A stretch of 64,000 nt of DNA from Saonia flava (GTDB taxonomy: Bacteria; Bacteroidota; Bacteroidia; Flavobacteriales; Flavobacteriaceae). The notes under the pieces are model-generated. The model had not been told where the DNA came from, searched no databases, and saw only the letters and a list, made by a program, of their open reading frames with translations. The number at the start of each line of letters is the position of its first letter. Positions within the stretch are counted from its first letter, which is position 1. This document shows, piece after piece, positions 43,779 through 53,069 of the stretch. A program made the translations under genes and the position numbers. Location: assembly GCF_011927795.1 (NCBI RefSeq), contig NZ_JAATJJ010000002.1:310001-374000 (forward strand), given 5' to 3'.

Positions 43779-44591
43779 ATGAAAAGCCCAATTCATATTA
43801 GCAGTACACAGAACAAGCTGATTAAAAATATAATTTTACTTAAAGAAAAGTCCCGTGAACGAAGAAAAACAGGTCTTTTTGTTCTTGAAGGATTACGTGA
43901 GTTTCAACTGGCTCTAAAGGGTGGCTACGAGGTGAAACAAGTTTTTTTTGAGCCCTCTATTGTTTCCCTTAATGAAATTAATGCTCTTATAGAATCATTT
44001 TCCGGCAAACCAGATATCATTGAAATCTCAAAAGAAGTATATAAAAAAATAGCGTATCGTGAAACAACAGAAGGTGTTTTGGCAATTGCAAAAGCTAAGT
44101 CACATGAACTAAAAACAATACAATTTAAAAATAAGGCACCACTAATTTTAGTTGCGGAAGCTCCCGAAAAACCTGGAAATATAGGTGCATTGCTCAGAAC
44201 CGCGGATGCTGCTAATGTAGATACGGTATTCATAGCCAATCCTAAGACAGATCTATATAACCCCAATATAATACGTTCCAGTGTAGGTTGCGTTTTCACC
44301 AGAAATATTGGTACAGGAACAACCCAAGAGCTAATTTCCTATCTTAAGGAAAAAAACATTGCCATTTATTGTGCAGCGTTGACTGCGTCCAAAAACTATT
44401 TAGAGGTAAATTTCAAGGAAGCATCCGCATTGGTGGTTGGAACAGAGTCAACGGGGCTTACGGATACCTGGCTGGAAAATTCCACCCAAAATGTAATCAT
44501 TCCCATGGAAGGGGAAATAGATTCCATGAATGTTTCCGTCTCCGCTGCAATACTTATCTTTGAAGCAAAACGACAAAGAAAAATCCAGTAA
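43779..44591 (+). CDS. TrmH/SpoU-family RNA 2'-O-methyltransferase
   Basis: 270 residues. An N-terminal substrate-binding domain (RRKTGLFVLEGLREFQLAL) is followed by the SPOUT knot domain: motif 1 EKPGNIGALLRTADAANVDTVFI, motif 2 LVVGTESTGLT and motif 3 VIIPMEGEIDSMNVSVSAAILIFEA, which form the trefoil-knot SAM site. It probably methylates a ribose in 23S rRNA or tRNA; the target nucleotide cannot be inferred. The M48 protease gene follows after 26 bp. Confidence 0.93.
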   Translation: MKSPIHISSTQNKLIKNIILLKEKSRERRKTGLFVLEGLREFQLALKGGYEVKQVFFEPSIVSLNEINALIESFSGKPDIIEISKEVYKKIAYRETTEGVLAIAKAKSHELKTIQFKNKAPLILVAEAPEKPGNIGALLRTADAANVDTVFIANPKTDLYNPNIIRSSVGCVFTRNIGTGTTQELISYLKEKNIAIYCAALTASKNYLEVNFKEASALVVGTESTGLTDTWLENSTQNVIIPMEGEIDSMNVSVSAAILIFEAKRQRKIQ

Positions 44592-44617
44592 GAACCTTTT
44601 CTTTTCAATTTAACTTT

Positions 44618-45850
44618 ATGGAAAAAAGCTCCCTGTTTTATATCATCATCATCATTTTAATCATTCAGTTTTTATTGGACACTTTTTTGGATTATCTAAA
44701 CTACAAAAGATACAATGAACCCGTTCCCAAAGAGCTTGATGACGTATATGACAATAAAGAATATCTTAAATCCCAAGCCTACAAAAAAACAAATTACAGG
44801 TATGGTTTATTGACCTCTTCTTTCTCTTTGGTCTTAACCCTATCCTTTTTAATTTTTGGAGGTTTTGAATGGGTAGATTCCCTGGTTAGGGAAACCACAT
44901 ACCATCCCATATTAATGGCTCTATTGTTCTTTGGTATAATAATGATTGGCAGTGATATTGTTTCAACACCATTCTCCTATTATCAAACTTTTGTGATAGA
45001 AGAAAAATTTGGGTTTAATAAAACCACTAAAAGATTGTTTTTTCTTGACAAAATAAAGGGATGGTTAATGATGGCTGTTTTAGGTGGGGGTATTTTGGCG
45101 TTGGTTATCTGGTTTTACCAAACTGCTGGCCCCGATTTTTGGCTGTATGCGTGGGGAATTATAGCATTCTTTACCATTTTCATGAATCTATTTTATAGCA
45201 AACTTATAGTTCCTCTTTTTAATAAACAAACTCCCTTGGAGGAAGGAAGTTTAAAGAGTAGTATAGAGGCGTATGCACAAAAAGTGGGCTTTGAATTAAA
45301 GAATATCTTTGTCATCGATGGCTCCAAGAGATCCACCAAAGCCAATGCCTACTTTTCTGGTTTTGGCAGAGAAAAAAGAGTCACTCTTTATGATACATTG
45401 ATCAATGATTTAGAGGAAGATGAAATTGTTGCGGTTTTGGCACATGAAGTAGGCCATTATAAACGAAAGCATATTATTTTTAACCTCTTTGCATCAATTG
45501 CTACCTTGGGCATCACACTCTTTGTACTGTCCTTATTCGTTAACAATCCTGAAGTTTCAATGGCAATAGGGGTTTCTCAACCAAGTTTTTACGCAGCACT
45601 TGTTGGTTTTGGAATTTTATACTCACCTATATCAGAAATTACAGGACTGGCCATGAACTTTATTTCCAGAAAGTTTGAATATCAAGCTGATGATTATGCA
45701 AAAACCACCTATGCAGCCCAACCTTTAATAACATCTCTTAAAAAACTTTCCAAGAATAGTTTAAGTAACCTTACCCCCCATCCTGCTTATGTTTTTATGC
45801 ATTATTCGCATCCTCCGCTAATTGCAAGAATCAAAAATCTAAAGGCATAG
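44618..45850 (+). CDS. M48-family integral membrane metalloprotease (Ste24-type)
   Basis: 410 residues with about seven hydrophobic segments. DGSKRSTKANAYFSGFGREKRVTLYDTLI precedes the catalytic VLAHEVGHYKRKH (HExxH, residues ~278-282), and the third zinc ligand is in SRKFEYQADDYA (~345). This is the CAAX prenyl protease Ste24 architecture. In bacteria, which lack prenylated CAAX proteins, these enzymes probably act in membrane-protein quality control. The neighbour SpoT gene starts 41 bp later without a terminator. Confidence 0.92.
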   Translation: MEKSSLFYIIIIILIIQFLLDTFLDYLNYKRYNEPVPKELDDVYDNKEYLKSQAYKKTNYRYGLLTSSFSLVLTLSFLIFGGFEWVDSLVRETTYHPILMALLFFGIIMIGSDIVSTPFSYYQTFVIEEKFGFNKTTKRLFFLDKIKGWLMMAVLGGGILALVIWFYQTAGPDFWLYAWGIIAFFTIFMNLFYSKLIVPLFNKQTPLEEGSLKSSIEAYAQKVGFELKNIFVIDGSKRSTKANAYFSGFGREKRVTLYDTLINDLEEDEIVAVLAHEVGHYKRKHIIFNLFASIATLGITLFVLSLFVNNPEVSMAIGVSQPSFYAALVGFGILYSPISEITGLAMNFISRKFEYQADDYAKTTYAAQPLITSLKKLSKNSLSNLTPHPAYVFMHYSHPPLIARIKNLKA

Positions 45851-45891
45851 TTTTTGTTGCCCACTAATAAAGATTGTGGTAATTTTAATAT

Positions 45892-48099
45892 ATGATGACT
45901 GAAGCGGACATTGAAAAGGAAAACAAAGAAATTGCAAAGCAATACAAAGAACTGCTTCGTATAAGCTATCAGTCGCTTTCCAATGATGACAAAAAATTAA
46001 TACGAAATGCCTTTGATATTGCTGTTGATGCCCATAAAGACCAACGCAGGAAATCGGGCGAAGCCTATATTTTTCATCCCATAGCTGTAGCCAAAATTGT
46101 GGCTTCTGAAATTGGCCTGGATGCAGTTTCCATTGCCTCTGCACTTTTACACGATGTTGTTGAGGACACTTCCTATACATTGGATGATATGGAGCGTATG
46201 TTTGGTGAAACAGTTGCCCGAATTGTTGACGGACTCACCAAGATAGCTCACCTAAAAAAGGATATGAACATATCCCAACAGGCAGAGAATTTTAGAAAAA
46301 TGCTTTTGACCTTAAATGATGATGTTAGGGTTATCATCATAAAAATTGCAGACCGCTACCATAATATGCTCACTCTAGATGCGATGCCTGAGCACAAGCA
46401 GGTAAAAATGGCATCTGAAACTTTATACATCTATGCTCCCCTAGCCCATAGAATAGGCTTGTACAATATTAAAACCGAGCTAGAGGACTTAAGCTTAAAA
46501 TACACGGAGCCCGATGTTTACCATGACATCTATGAAAAGATTGCGGATACAAAAGAAGCAAATGAAAAATACATTGAAGATTTTTCAAATGTTATAAGAG
46601 ATTCTTTGGATAAGGAAGGATTAAACTACATTATAAAAGGGCGAATGAAGTCCATTTTCTCCATTCGAAAGAAAATGAAAGTCCAAAACGTTCCGTTTGA
46701 AGAAATCTATGACAAGTTTGCCATTAGGGTAATTTATAAATCGGACCAAAGGAACGAGAAATTTTTGGCCTGGAAAATATATTCTGTTGTAACCGATCAC
46801 TTTACCCCAAATCCTGTGCGATTAAGAGATTGGATATCGTCTCCTAAGTCCACAGGTTATGAAGCACTGCACATAACAGTAATGGGGCCCAAAAAAAGAT
46901 GGGTAGAAGTACAGATACGCAGTGAACGCATGCACGAAATTGCCGAAAAAGGATATGCGGCACACTTCAAATACAAGCATGGGGAACAGAAAGAAAAAGG
47001 AATAGAAGGTTGGTTGAACCGCTTACAGGAAGCTTTGGAAAATTCCAATACCAATGCTGTTGATTTTGTTGAGGAGTTTAAATTAAATCTTTATTCCAAA
47101 GAAATTTTTGTGTTCACCCCCAATGGAGAGTTAAAATCATTACCAAAAGGTGCAACCCCTTTGGATTTTGCATTTAACATCCACACGGAAGTTGGCATGC
47201 ACACCCGCGGTGCAAAAGTAAATGGAAAACTAGTTCCTTTGAACACACCGCTAAATAGTGGTGACCAAGTAGAAATTATTACATCTGATAGTTCCAAACC
47301 CAACCAAAGCTGGTTGGATTATGCCACTACTGCAAGAGCACGTGCAAAAATAAAATCATCCTTAAGAGAAGAAAAGAAGGATGTGGCACTTGAAGGAAAA
47401 GAGATTTTAAGGAGAAAATTAAAATCACAAAAAATAACACTTAATGAAGATGTTATAAATAAAATGGTGGTCTATTTTAAACTAAAGACCAGTTTGGATT
47501 TATTTTTTCGTGTGGGCAATGGGACTATAGACAACCAGCAGATAAAAGATTTTACTTCTACCTATAGCAATGCCTTTATAAGTTTCTTTAAAAACAAAAT
47601 TAAAAGAACCCCTGTACCCGATGATATCCACAAGGAAGAAATTACTTCTAAATATGATATTCTTGTGTTTGGTAAAGAAGAGGAAAAACTGGAATATAAA
47701 TTGTCACAATGCTGCAATCCTATTCCCGGTGACGATGTTTTTGGATTTATAAGTGTTAATGAAGGAATTAAAGTCCATAAAAAAAATTGTCCAAACGCCA
47801 TTGCGCTGCAATCCAATTATGCCTACCGTATAATTAGCGCCAAATGGATAGATTCCTCCCAAGAGGAATTTACCGTGGACATTAAGCTTACAGGTATAGA
47901 TAATCTTGGTTTGGTAAATGAAATTACCCAGATTATTTCGGATAATATGCATGTAAATATGCGAAACCTCAATTTTAGTACAGATGGAGGAACTTTTACG
48001 GGAAAAATTACGGTTGTGGTAAAAAATAATACGATTCTCAAAAAATTGACAGACAACTTAAAACGGGTCGGTGGTATTGACAAAGTCACTAGGATTTAA
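45892..48099 (+). CDS. Bifunctional (p)ppGpp synthetase/hydrolase (Rel/SpoT)
   Basis: 735 residues. The HD hydrolase domain (~45-200) has intact ALLHDVVEDTSYTLDDM and ADRYHNMLTLDAM. The synthetase domain (~240-355) has GRMKSIFSIRKKM, YDKFAIRVIY, SPKSTGYEALHITV and VEVQIRSERMHEIAEKG. The TGS domain starts at IFVFTPNGELKSLPKGATPLDFA, and zinc-finger and ACT domains follow (CCNPIPGDDVFGF; DNLGLVNEITQII). Both activities look intact, as for the single Rel of Bacteroidota that controls the stringent response. The Fur-family gene lies 40 bp downstream with its own promoter box. Confidence 0.94.
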   Translation: MMTEADIEKENKEIAKQYKELLRISYQSLSNDDKKLIRNAFDIAVDAHKDQRRKSGEAYIFHPIAVAKIVASEIGLDAVSIASALLHDVVEDTSYTLDDMERMFGETVARIVDGLTKIAHLKKDMNISQQAENFRKMLLTLNDDVRVIIIKIADRYHNMLTLDAMPEHKQVKMASETLYIYAPLAHRIGLYNIKTELEDLSLKYTEPDVYHDIYEKIADTKEANEKYIEDFSNVIRDSLDKEGLNYIIKGRMKSIFSIRKKMKVQNVPFEEIYDKFAIRVIYKSDQRNEKFLAWKIYSVVTDHFTPNPVRLRDWISSPKSTGYEALHITVMGPKKRWVEVQIRSERMHEIAEKGYAAHFKYKHGEQKEKGIEGWLNRLQEALENSNTNAVDFVEEFKLNLYSKEIFVFTPNGELKSLPKGATPLDFAFNIHTEVGMHTRGAKVNGKLVPLNTPLNSGDQVEIITSDSSKPNQSWLDYATTARARAKIKSSLREEKKDVALEGKEILRRKLKSQKITLNEDVINKMVVYFKLKTSLDLFFRVGNGTIDNQQIKDFTSTYSNAFISFFKNKIKRTPVPDDIHKEEITSKYDILVFGKEEEKLEYKLSQCCNPIPGDDVFGFISVNEGIKVHKKNCPNAIALQSNYAYRIISAKWIDSSQEEFTVDIKLTGIDNLGLVNEITQIISDNMHVNMRNLNFSTDGGTFTGKITVVVKNNTILKKLTDNLKRVGGIDKVTRI

Positions 48100-48110
48100 A
48101 TTTAAACTGT

Positions 48111-48118
48111 TACATTTG
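48111..48118 (+). promoter_or_regulatory. -7 promoter element of the Fur-family gene
   Basis: TACATTTG matches TAnnTTTG exactly and ends 20 nt before the ATG at 48139, giving the regulator its own transcript in the short gap after the SpoT gene. Confidence 0.5.
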
Positions 48119-48138
48119 CAGAATTAGTAATTGTGAAC

Positions 48139-48594
48139 ATGGTAGCCAATAAAGATCAAGAAATTGTAAAAAATGTGTTTACCGCATTTTTGGAAGAAAA
48201 AGGTCATAGAAAAACTCCTGAACGGTACGCCATACTACAGGAAGTTTATAATAGTGATGAACATTTTGATATAGAATCCCTCTATATTACAATGAAAAAT
48301 AAAAATTATAGGGTAAGCCGCGCTACACTTTATAATACCATTGAACTTTTAATGGAATGTAAATTGGTCAGGAAACATCAATTTGGGAAAAACCAGGCAC
48401 AATACGAAAAATCTTATTTTGATAGACAACACGACCATGTTATTCTAACCGATACAGGTGAAGTTGTGGAATTTTGCGATCCGAGAATTCAATCTATTAA
48501 AAAGACAATAGAAGAGGTTTTTGATATAAAAATCAGCAACCATTCACTTTATTTTTACGGCACAAGAAACAAAGAAGAGAATACAAACAACTAA
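48139..48594 (+). CDS. Fur-family transcriptional regulator lacking the CxxC zinc site
   Basis: 151 residues from the ATG at 48139; a GTG two codons upstream is the alternative. The winged helix covers ~20-80 ([46 protein letters not shown]). The dimerisation domain opens with [19 protein letters not shown], where Fur/PerR proteins normally have HLxCxxCG. Both Cys are replaced, so the structural zinc site is absent, while His98/His100 of the regulatory metal site remain. The metal sensed (Fe, Zn or peroxide) cannot be decided. purA follows after 13 bp, so the two may be co-transcribed. Confidence 0.88.
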   Translation: MVANKDQEIVKNVFTAFLEEKGHRKTPERYAILQEVYNSDEHFDIESLYITMKNKNYRVSRATLYNTIELLMECKLVRKHQFGKNQAQYEKSYFDRQHDHVILTDTGEVVEFCDPRIQSIKKTIEEVFDIKISNHSLYFYGTRNKEENTNN

Positions 48595-48607
48595 CCAATA
48601 CTTACGA

Positions 48608-49879
48608 ATGGCGGTAGACTTACTACTAGGATTACAATGGGGAGACGAGGGAAAAGGAAAAATCGTTGATGTACTAACCAAAGACTATGATATAATTGCA
48701 AGATTCCAAGGCGGGCCCAATGCTGGGCACACATTGGAGTTTGACGGAATAAAACACGTATTGCATACTATCCCATCTGGTATTTTTCATGAGAATGCCA
48801 TGAACATTGTTGGCAATGGTGTGGTTATAGACCCCGTTATTTTTAAAAAAGAACTGGACAATCTTAAAAAGTTCAATATTGATATAAAATCCAAATTACT
48901 TATTTCTCGAAAGGCCCATTTAATTCTTCCTACGCACAGGTTATTGGATGCCGCTTCCGAAGCAGCTAAAGGAAAAGCTAAAATTGGCTCTACCCTTAAA
49001 GGAATTGGACCAACCTATATGGACAAGACGGGTAGAAACGGTATGCGCATCGGGGATTTGGAATTGGATGATTGGAAAGAAAAATACCGTGCACTTGCCA
49101 ATAAACATGAGGCCATGATTGGGTTTTATGATGTGGACATTCAATATGACCTTAAAGATTTGGAAAGCGAGTTTTTTGCAGCTGTAAAAGAGCTTAAGAG
49201 CTTAACATTTATTGATAGTGAAGAATACCTCTTTAAGGCGCAAAAGGAAGGCAAAAAAATATTGGCCGAAGGCGCCCAGGGCTCACTATTGGATATTGAT
49301 TTTGGCACCTATCCCTTTGTAACCTCATCTAATACTACAGCTGCCGGCGCATGTACAGGTCTTGGTGTGGCTCCCAATAAAATTGGTGATGTAAAGGGTA
49401 TTTTTAAAGCATATACCACCCGTGTGGGTAGCGGCCCCTTCCCAACAGAACTTTTTGATGAAGATGGAGAAACCATGGGACGTGTTGGCAATGAATTTGG
49501 AGCTACCACAGGTAGGCCAAGACGTTGTGGCTGGTTGGATTTGGTAGCATTAAAATATGCAGTACAAATTAATGGGGTTACAGAGCTAATGATGATGAAG
49601 GGCGATGTGCTTAGCGGCTTTAAAAAATTAAAAATCTGTACTGCCTATAATTATAAGGGAGATGTTATTAAACACCTACCTTATAATATTGAGCCAGAAA
49701 ATGTAACTCCCATCTATACAGAAATGGAAGGGTGGAAAAAAGACCTCACCCAATTGACAAAACCCGAGGAACTGCCCCCCGCACTAAATGCTTATATAGA
49801 TTTCTTGGAAAAAGAATTAGAAGTACCTATTAAAATTGTTTCCGTAGGGCCAGATAGGACCCAAACAATACATAGATAA
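48608..49879 (+). CDS. purA: Adenylosuccinate synthetase
   Basis: 423 residues: GLQWGDEGKGKIVDVL P-loop with the catalytic Asp at the N-terminus, FQGGPNAGHTLEF with the catalytic His, GIGPTYMDKTGRNGMRIGDL, EGAQGSLLDIDFGTYPFVTSSNTTAAG, TRVGSGPFPTEL and the GTP-binding GATTGRPRRCGWLDLV. It makes adenylosuccinate from IMP, Asp and GTP in AMP synthesis. An intrinsic terminator follows directly. Confidence 0.97.
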   Translation: MAVDLLLGLQWGDEGKGKIVDVLTKDYDIIARFQGGPNAGHTLEFDGIKHVLHTIPSGIFHENAMNIVGNGVVIDPVIFKKELDNLKKFNIDIKSKLLISRKAHLILPTHRLLDAASEAAKGKAKIGSTLKGIGPTYMDKTGRNGMRIGDLELDDWKEKYRALANKHEAMIGFYDVDIQYDLKDLESEFFAAVKELKSLTFIDSEEYLFKAQKEGKKILAEGAQGSLLDIDFGTYPFVTSSNTTAAGACTGLGVAPNKIGDVKGIFKAYTTRVGSGPFPTELFDEDGETMGRVGNEFGATTGRPRRCGWLDLVALKYAVQINGVTELMMMKGDVLSGFKKLKICTAYNYKGDVIKHLPYNIEPENVTPIYTEMEGWKKDLTQLTKPEELPPALNAYIDFLEKELEVPIKIVSVGPDRTQTIHR

Positions 49880-49881
49880 CC

Positions 49882-49911
49882 AAAAGGCCGCTTTACAGTG
49901 GCCTTTTTTTT
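49882..49911 (+). terminator. Intrinsic terminator after purA
   Basis: AAAAGGCC (49882-49889) pairs with GGCCTTTT (49900-49907) around a 10-nt loop and continues into a tract of eight T. It begins 3 bp after the purA stop. Confidence 0.9.
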
Positions 49912-49955
49912 GTCAAAGGTTATTGCTAAATTAACCTTTTAAACATCGAAAAAAA

Positions 49956-50348
49956 GTGACTCCTCTTGACAAAAAACTTGGAATAAAAGAATCTTCAGAA
50001 ATCTTGGTATTAAATTCACCAAAAAAGTATACCGATTTCTTTGTGGACTTTCCCAATAATGTTGTACTAAATGAAGTAGCCGGAAAACAAGAAATTGGAT
50101 TTATCCACGTTTTTGTAAAAACAGCCCAAGAACTCGAGCATTATTTTTCACTTGCAAAAAAGAGTTTGAAAAAAAACGGAATTCTCTGGATAAGCTGGCC
50201 CAAAAAAACTTCCAAAATAGAAACTGAACTGGACAAATTCAGCATTATGAAATATGGTCAGGATAACGGCTTGGTGGACACCAAAGTAGCGGCTATAGAT
50301 GAGGACTGGAGTGGCCATAAATTTATGTATAGACTAAAGGATAGATAA
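49956..50348 (+). CDS. DUF3052-family protein
   Basis: 130 residues. The start codon is GTG at 49956; no ATG is available near the N-terminus. The sequence (TPLDKKLGIKESSEILVLNSPK, FIHVFVKTAQELEHYFSLAKKSLKKNGILWISWPKKTS, DEDWSGHKFMYR) matches the small DUF3052 family, a minimal alpha/beta fold resembling the C-terminal half of a methyltransferase without the SAM motif. The function is unknown. It is monocistronic between the purA terminator and an 97-bp gap. Confidence 0.8.
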   Translation: MTPLDKKLGIKESSEILVLNSPKKYTDFFVDFPNNVVLNEVAGKQEIGFIHVFVKTAQELEHYFSLAKKSLKKNGILWISWPKKTSKIETELDKFSIMKYGQDNGLVDTKVAAIDEDWSGHKFMYRLKDR

Positions 50349-50445
50349 GAACCTCTTATTAAAAAAGGGGAGGACAACATCAATATAAGGTAACTAAATA
50401 AAAGTAGTATCTTTAAAAGATATTCATTTTAACAACCAAAATACC

Positions 50446-51285
50446 ATGGATTTTTCCAGAAAAAATTTCATTAAAACATTAGGGCTTGGAGTCGTGGCTG
50501 CGGGGACGTCTTCCTTTAGCAAAACAAAAAAAACAGAAAAATCAATAACAAATGACCATGAATTAACTGTGGGACTGGCTTCCTATACTTTACGAAAGTA
50601 CAGCTTAGATGAAGTCATAGAAATTGCCCAAAGATTAGACATTAAAGACGTTGCCTTTAAAAGCTTTCACTTACCCTACGAAGCTTCGGACGAAGAACTC
50701 ACCTATATCCGTGATAAAGTAAAAGCAAGGGGATTAAACCTTTATGGAGGTGGGGTTATCTACTTTAAAACCCCTGAAGATGTTGACACTTACTTTAACT
50801 ACGCAAAAACTGCTGGTTTAAAAATGATAATTGGAGCACCCAACCATGAGCTGCTTCCCCTTATAGAAAAGAAAGTAAAGGAGACCAATATAAAACTGGC
50901 CATACACAATCACGGTCCAGAAGATGACATTTTTCCTTCACCAGAAAGTGTGTACAATAGAATAAAAGATTTGGATAATAGGATTGGTCTTTGCATAGAT
51001 ACGGGACATACCTTTAGATTAAATTTAGACCCGGCAACCGAGCTCAAAAAATACAAGGACCGGCTTTTTGATGTCCATATCAAAGATATCCATGAACAGG
51101 TGCCAGATGGAAAAAATGTGGAAATTGGACGTGGTAAGATGAACATTCCAAGCATAATGAGCGCCCTAAAAGAAATTAAGTACAATGGAGTTTTGGGCCT
51201 GGAATATGAAAAAGATGGAGACCATGCCATATATGGGCTTTCGGAATCCGTTGGATACGTTCGGGGAATTTTAAAAATGGTCTAG
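50446..51285 (+). CDS. Sugar phosphate isomerase/epimerase-like TIM-barrel protein, exported
   Basis: 279 residues. The N-terminus MDFSRKNFIKTLGLGVVAAGTSSFS is Tat-like (S-R-K-x-F instead of the strict twin Arg), common in flavobacterial members of this family. The AP-endonuclease-2/xylose-isomerase-like barrel follows: GLASYTLRKYSLDEVIEIAQRL, LAIHNHGPEDDIFPSPESV, LCIDTGHTFRLNLDP, DVHIKDIHEQ, GRGKMNIPSIM and GLEYEKDGDHA. The His/Glu/Asp set of a divalent-metal isomerase is visible. The substrate is unknown; polyol, inosose or keto-sugar turnover is possible. TATCTTTA about 35 nt upstream is a near -7 box. Confidence 0.85.
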   Translation: MDFSRKNFIKTLGLGVVAAGTSSFSKTKKTEKSITNDHELTVGLASYTLRKYSLDEVIEIAQRLDIKDVAFKSFHLPYEASDEELTYIRDKVKARGLNLYGGGVIYFKTPEDVDTYFNYAKTAGLKMIIGAPNHELLPLIEKKVKETNIKLAIHNHGPEDDIFPSPESVYNRIKDLDNRIGLCIDTGHTFRLNLDPATELKKYKDRLFDVHIKDIHEQVPDGKNVEIGRGKMNIPSIMSALKEIKYNGVLGLEYEKDGDHAIYGLSESVGYVRGILKMV

Positions 51286-51339
51286 ACAGACAAACCTTAA
51301 AAGTATCCTAATCCACTATCTTTCTCAGCCAAAATATTC

Positions 51340-51347
51340 TATTTTTG
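51340..51347 (+). promoter_or_regulatory. -7 promoter element of the OstA-like gene
   Basis: TATTTTTG, a perfect -7 box, 15 nt before the TTG start at 51363. It supports that unusual start codon. Confidence 0.55.
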
Positions 51348-51362
51348 AACAAAATTTAAGGG

Positions 51363-53066
51363 TTGAAGAAAATTCTATTTTTCATTTTTTGCTTTTCAGT
51401 TTTCATTTGTACTGCTCAGGAACAACCGCCAGAAGAAAAACAAATCAATATTGTTTATGGTGCCAACTTTACCAGGGATGAAGTAAAGTTTCCCGGCGCT
51501 TCTATATTTAGCAAGGACGAACATCAGCAAGTGCGTTTTGAACATGAAGGTGCCGATCTATGGTGCGATGTTGCCATTTTCTACCAAAAAGAGAACAAAT
51601 TAAGGGCCATAGGGAATATTCTTTTACAGCAAGGGGATTCCATTGAAATGACTGCCGGACATATTAATTATGATGGTAACATTAAATTGGCAAAGGCTTG
51701 GGATACCGTGGTACTTACCAATACCGATATGGTTCTAAAAACGGATACACTCTATTTTGACAGGGAAAAACAAGAGTCCTATTACAATGATTTTGGGACG
51801 GTAGTGGATTCTGCCAATACACTTACCAGTCAAATTGGGCGTTATTATATGACCCCTAAAAAGTACCAATTCCTGGACAGTGTCCATATAGATAATCCGG
51901 AGTACATTATGGATTCTGAACAGTTGGATTATTACACAACATCCAAAAATGCCTATATGTACGGGCCCTCTACCATAACAGGTGAAACGTATACCATTTA
52001 TTGTGAACGCGGGTTTTATGATACCAAAATAGAAAGTGGCTATGGCATTAAGAATACCAAAATTAATTACAACAATAGAATCATAGAAGGTGATAGCCTC
52101 TTTTTTGACAAGGCACGGGAATTTGCCTCTGCCACCAATAATATAACGGTTACAGATACGGTAAACCATAGTATTATTAGGGCCCATTATGCCGAGGTCT
52201 TTAAAGCCAAGGATTCTGTTTTTGCCACTAGAAGGGCGGTTGCCATAAGTGCCGCACAGGAGCCGCTGGATTCACTTTATGTACATGGTGATACGCTAAT
52301 GGTTACGGGAAAACCCGAAGAACGCATTTTAAGAGCTTTTAGAAATGCTAAATTCTTTAAAAAAGATTTAAGTGGTAAATGCGACTCTATTCACTCCAAT
52401 GAAAAGACTGGGCTTACACAATTAATAACAGACCCCATACTTTGGAACTTGGAAAACCAAATGACAGGTGATAGCATTCACCTTCTTTCCAACCTGCAAA
52501 CAGAGCAAATGGATTCTCTTAAGGTTATCAACAATTCCTTTATTATTTCCCAAGACACTATTGGAAAAATTGGTTATAATCAAGCAAAAGGGATAGACCT
52601 ATTTGGAAAATTTGTAGATAATGAACTAAAAATCATAGACTTGGTACAGAATACCGAGGTTGTTTATTATATGTACAATGATGATGATGAACTTGTAGGG
52701 ATCAACAAAACCAAATGCAGTAAAATCCGTCTGTTTATGGCCAATAATGATATTGAGGATATTACGTTTTTCATTGACCCTGATGGGGATATTTTTCCAG
52801 ACAAAGACTTGCCAGAAAATGAGCGCTTGTTGAAAGATTTTATTTGGCGCGGCGACGAAAGAATCATGACAAAGGATGATATTTTTGATGAGGATGACAA
52901 TACCATTGTACTTCCTGTAATCCGTGGTATAAACAATCCCATTGATATAGATGCAGAGGAAGGGGAACGAAGCAAAAATGAAGGAGACCCCATAAACACC
53001 ATTAAAAAGAAACGGGAACGGGCAACCAAACCTAAAAAGACCCCTGTTCTAAAAAAAGTCAAGTAG
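51363..53066 (+). CDS. OstA/LptA-like periplasmic protein
   Basis: 567 residues starting with TTG at 51363, which gives a clean signal peptide (KKILFFIFCFSVFICTAQ) and sits 15 nt after a promoter box. The mature part is a long beta-jellyroll array of OstA/LptA type, with repeats such as GNILLQQGDSIEMTAGHINYDGNIKLAKAWDTVVL, TDTLYFDREKQESYYNDFGTVVD, GPSTITGETYTIYCERGFYDTK and IIEGDSLFFDKAREFASATNNI. Such proteins bridge lipopolysaccharide across the periplasm, and this is the long Bacteroidota form. The C-terminal tail is basic and low complexity. A class III aminotransferase gene follows after 3 bp. Confidence 0.88.
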   Translation: MKKILFFIFCFSVFICTAQEQPPEEKQINIVYGANFTRDEVKFPGASIFSKDEHQQVRFEHEGADLWCDVAIFYQKENKLRAIGNILLQQGDSIEMTAGHINYDGNIKLAKAWDTVVLTNTDMVLKTDTLYFDREKQESYYNDFGTVVDSANTLTSQIGRYYMTPKKYQFLDSVHIDNPEYIMDSEQLDYYTTSKNAYMYGPSTITGETYTIYCERGFYDTKIESGYGIKNTKINYNNRIIEGDSLFFDKAREFASATNNITVTDTVNHSIIRAHYAEVFKAKDSVFATRRAVAISAAQEPLDSLYVHGDTLMVTGKPEERILRAFRNAKFFKKDLSGKCDSIHSNEKTGLTQLITDPILWNLENQMTGDSIHLLSNLQTEQMDSLKVINNSFIISQDTIGKIGYNQAKGIDLFGKFVDNELKIIDLVQNTEVVYYMYNDDDELVGINKTKCSKIRLFMANNDIEDITFFIDPDGDIFPDKDLPENERLLKDFIWRGDERIMTKDDIFDEDDNTIVLPVIRGINNPIDIDAEEGERSKNEGDPINTIKKKRERATKPKKTPVLKKVK

Positions 53067-53069
53067 CCT

